Source of the DNA: Symbiodinium microadriaticum
Lineage: Eukaryota > Sar > Dinophyceae > Suessiales > Symbiodiniaceae
Assembly (NCBI GenBank): GCA_001939145.1
Contig: LSRX01000262.1
Location: 134,085 to 198,084 of the forward strand
Direction: 5' to 3'
DNA length: 64,000 bases
The notes beneath the pieces are model-generated. The model searched no databases. It saw only the letters and a program-made list of their open reading frames with translations, and had not been told where the DNA came from. Made by a program: the position numbers and the translations under genes. Positions 63,666-64,000 of the stretch are shown one piece after another; position 1 is the stretch's first letter; every line of letters begins with the position of its first letter.

Positions 63666-63735
63666 GAGTTTAAAATTAGGGCCGTTTAGGGGTTCTGGGG
63701 GCCCAAAAGCTTAAAATCCTGGGGTTTTTTGGGGC

Positions 63736-63858
63736 CCAGAGAGCCGAAGACCCCTTGGTTCAGGTAGGTACCTTAGCTTACAGACGGATATGAATTCGTG
63801 TGATGTGCGGTATCTCCCTCAACTTAAGGGGTAAGTTGGGTTCTTCGGGGGGATAACT
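63736..63858. mobile_element. possible divergent family-4 element
   Basis: CCAGAGAGCCGAAGACCCCTT at the left and AAGGGGTAAGTTGGGTTCTTC at the right resemble family-4 ends, but the interior differs. Low certainty. Confidence 0.35.
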
Positions 63859-64000
63859 CCACCATTTACTAAACAACGGCGAACATAAGCCTGCCAAAAC
63901 GATAAGAAGGCCAATACTGCCAAAACAGGAGCAACAAGCAGCACATTCAAACACGCTCTCAACCCTAAAGCGGGATGCGAAACCTTAAGACATGCAGAGA

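Noticed and set aside
1..64000. Window as a true chromosome end (telomere)
   Set aside because: The heptamers are short, degenerate and in both orientations throughout, with genes and an intact retroelement between; there is no terminal homogeneous array.

Overview
The window looks like nuclear DNA of a dinoflagellate. Three things point there. A Ty1/copia-type element has a domain architecture I associate with Symbiodiniaceae and related predicted proteins. Candidate introns use GT, GC and possibly GA donors. The spacer DNA is saturated with degenerate TTTAGGG/CCCTAAA, the plant/alga-type telomere motif, in both orientations. Species cannot be named from the sequence. There are assembly gaps at 5218-5336, 18847-18887 and 52607-53199, plus single Ns.

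The one unambiguous large gene set is a full-length LTR retrotransposon at 9518-18557. It has two 288-bp LTRs that I read as identical, a 5-bp target duplication (CTTAT), a primer-binding site that looks like a Met-tRNA anticodon-arm complement and overlaps the first ATG, a polypurine tract, and gag-pro and pol reading frames. It carries three parts absent from textbook copia: a cytosine-methyltransferase-like fold lacking the catalytic Cys, an Fe(II)/2-oxoglutarate dioxygenase-like domain between integrase and reverse transcriptase, and a C-terminal two-helix membrane region followed by a Cys/His cluster. Two frame changes separate gag-pro from pol.

Almost everything else that codes is in short exons (about 20-230 nt) floating in telomere-like or palindromic spacer, so long-ORF searching misses it. 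The best supported are on the minus strand. (1) Two tandem copies of one gene (about 58433-54996 and 51962-48449) share four exons whose differences are nearly all synonymous. (2) A BTB/POZ gene has exons at 44614-44516, 43309-43256 and 42717-42634 that join in phase 0 into a recognisable BTB core, with a probable continuation at 40162-40065. (3) A cluster at 34927-33487 includes an F5/8C (discoidin)-like exon. Other candidate exons occur from 225 to 63665 on both strands, with lower confidence.

The spacer holds at least six families of short palindromic (MITE-like) elements of about 70-200 bp. In several places the ends of such an element coincide with GT/GC...AG splice sites and the flanking sequence joins in frame, which suggests that some act as introners (mobile introns). 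The remainder is telomere-like sequence, tandem repeats (including a 69-bp array with an alternating A/B order at 1433-2122) and long microsatellite or triplet-repeat tracts.
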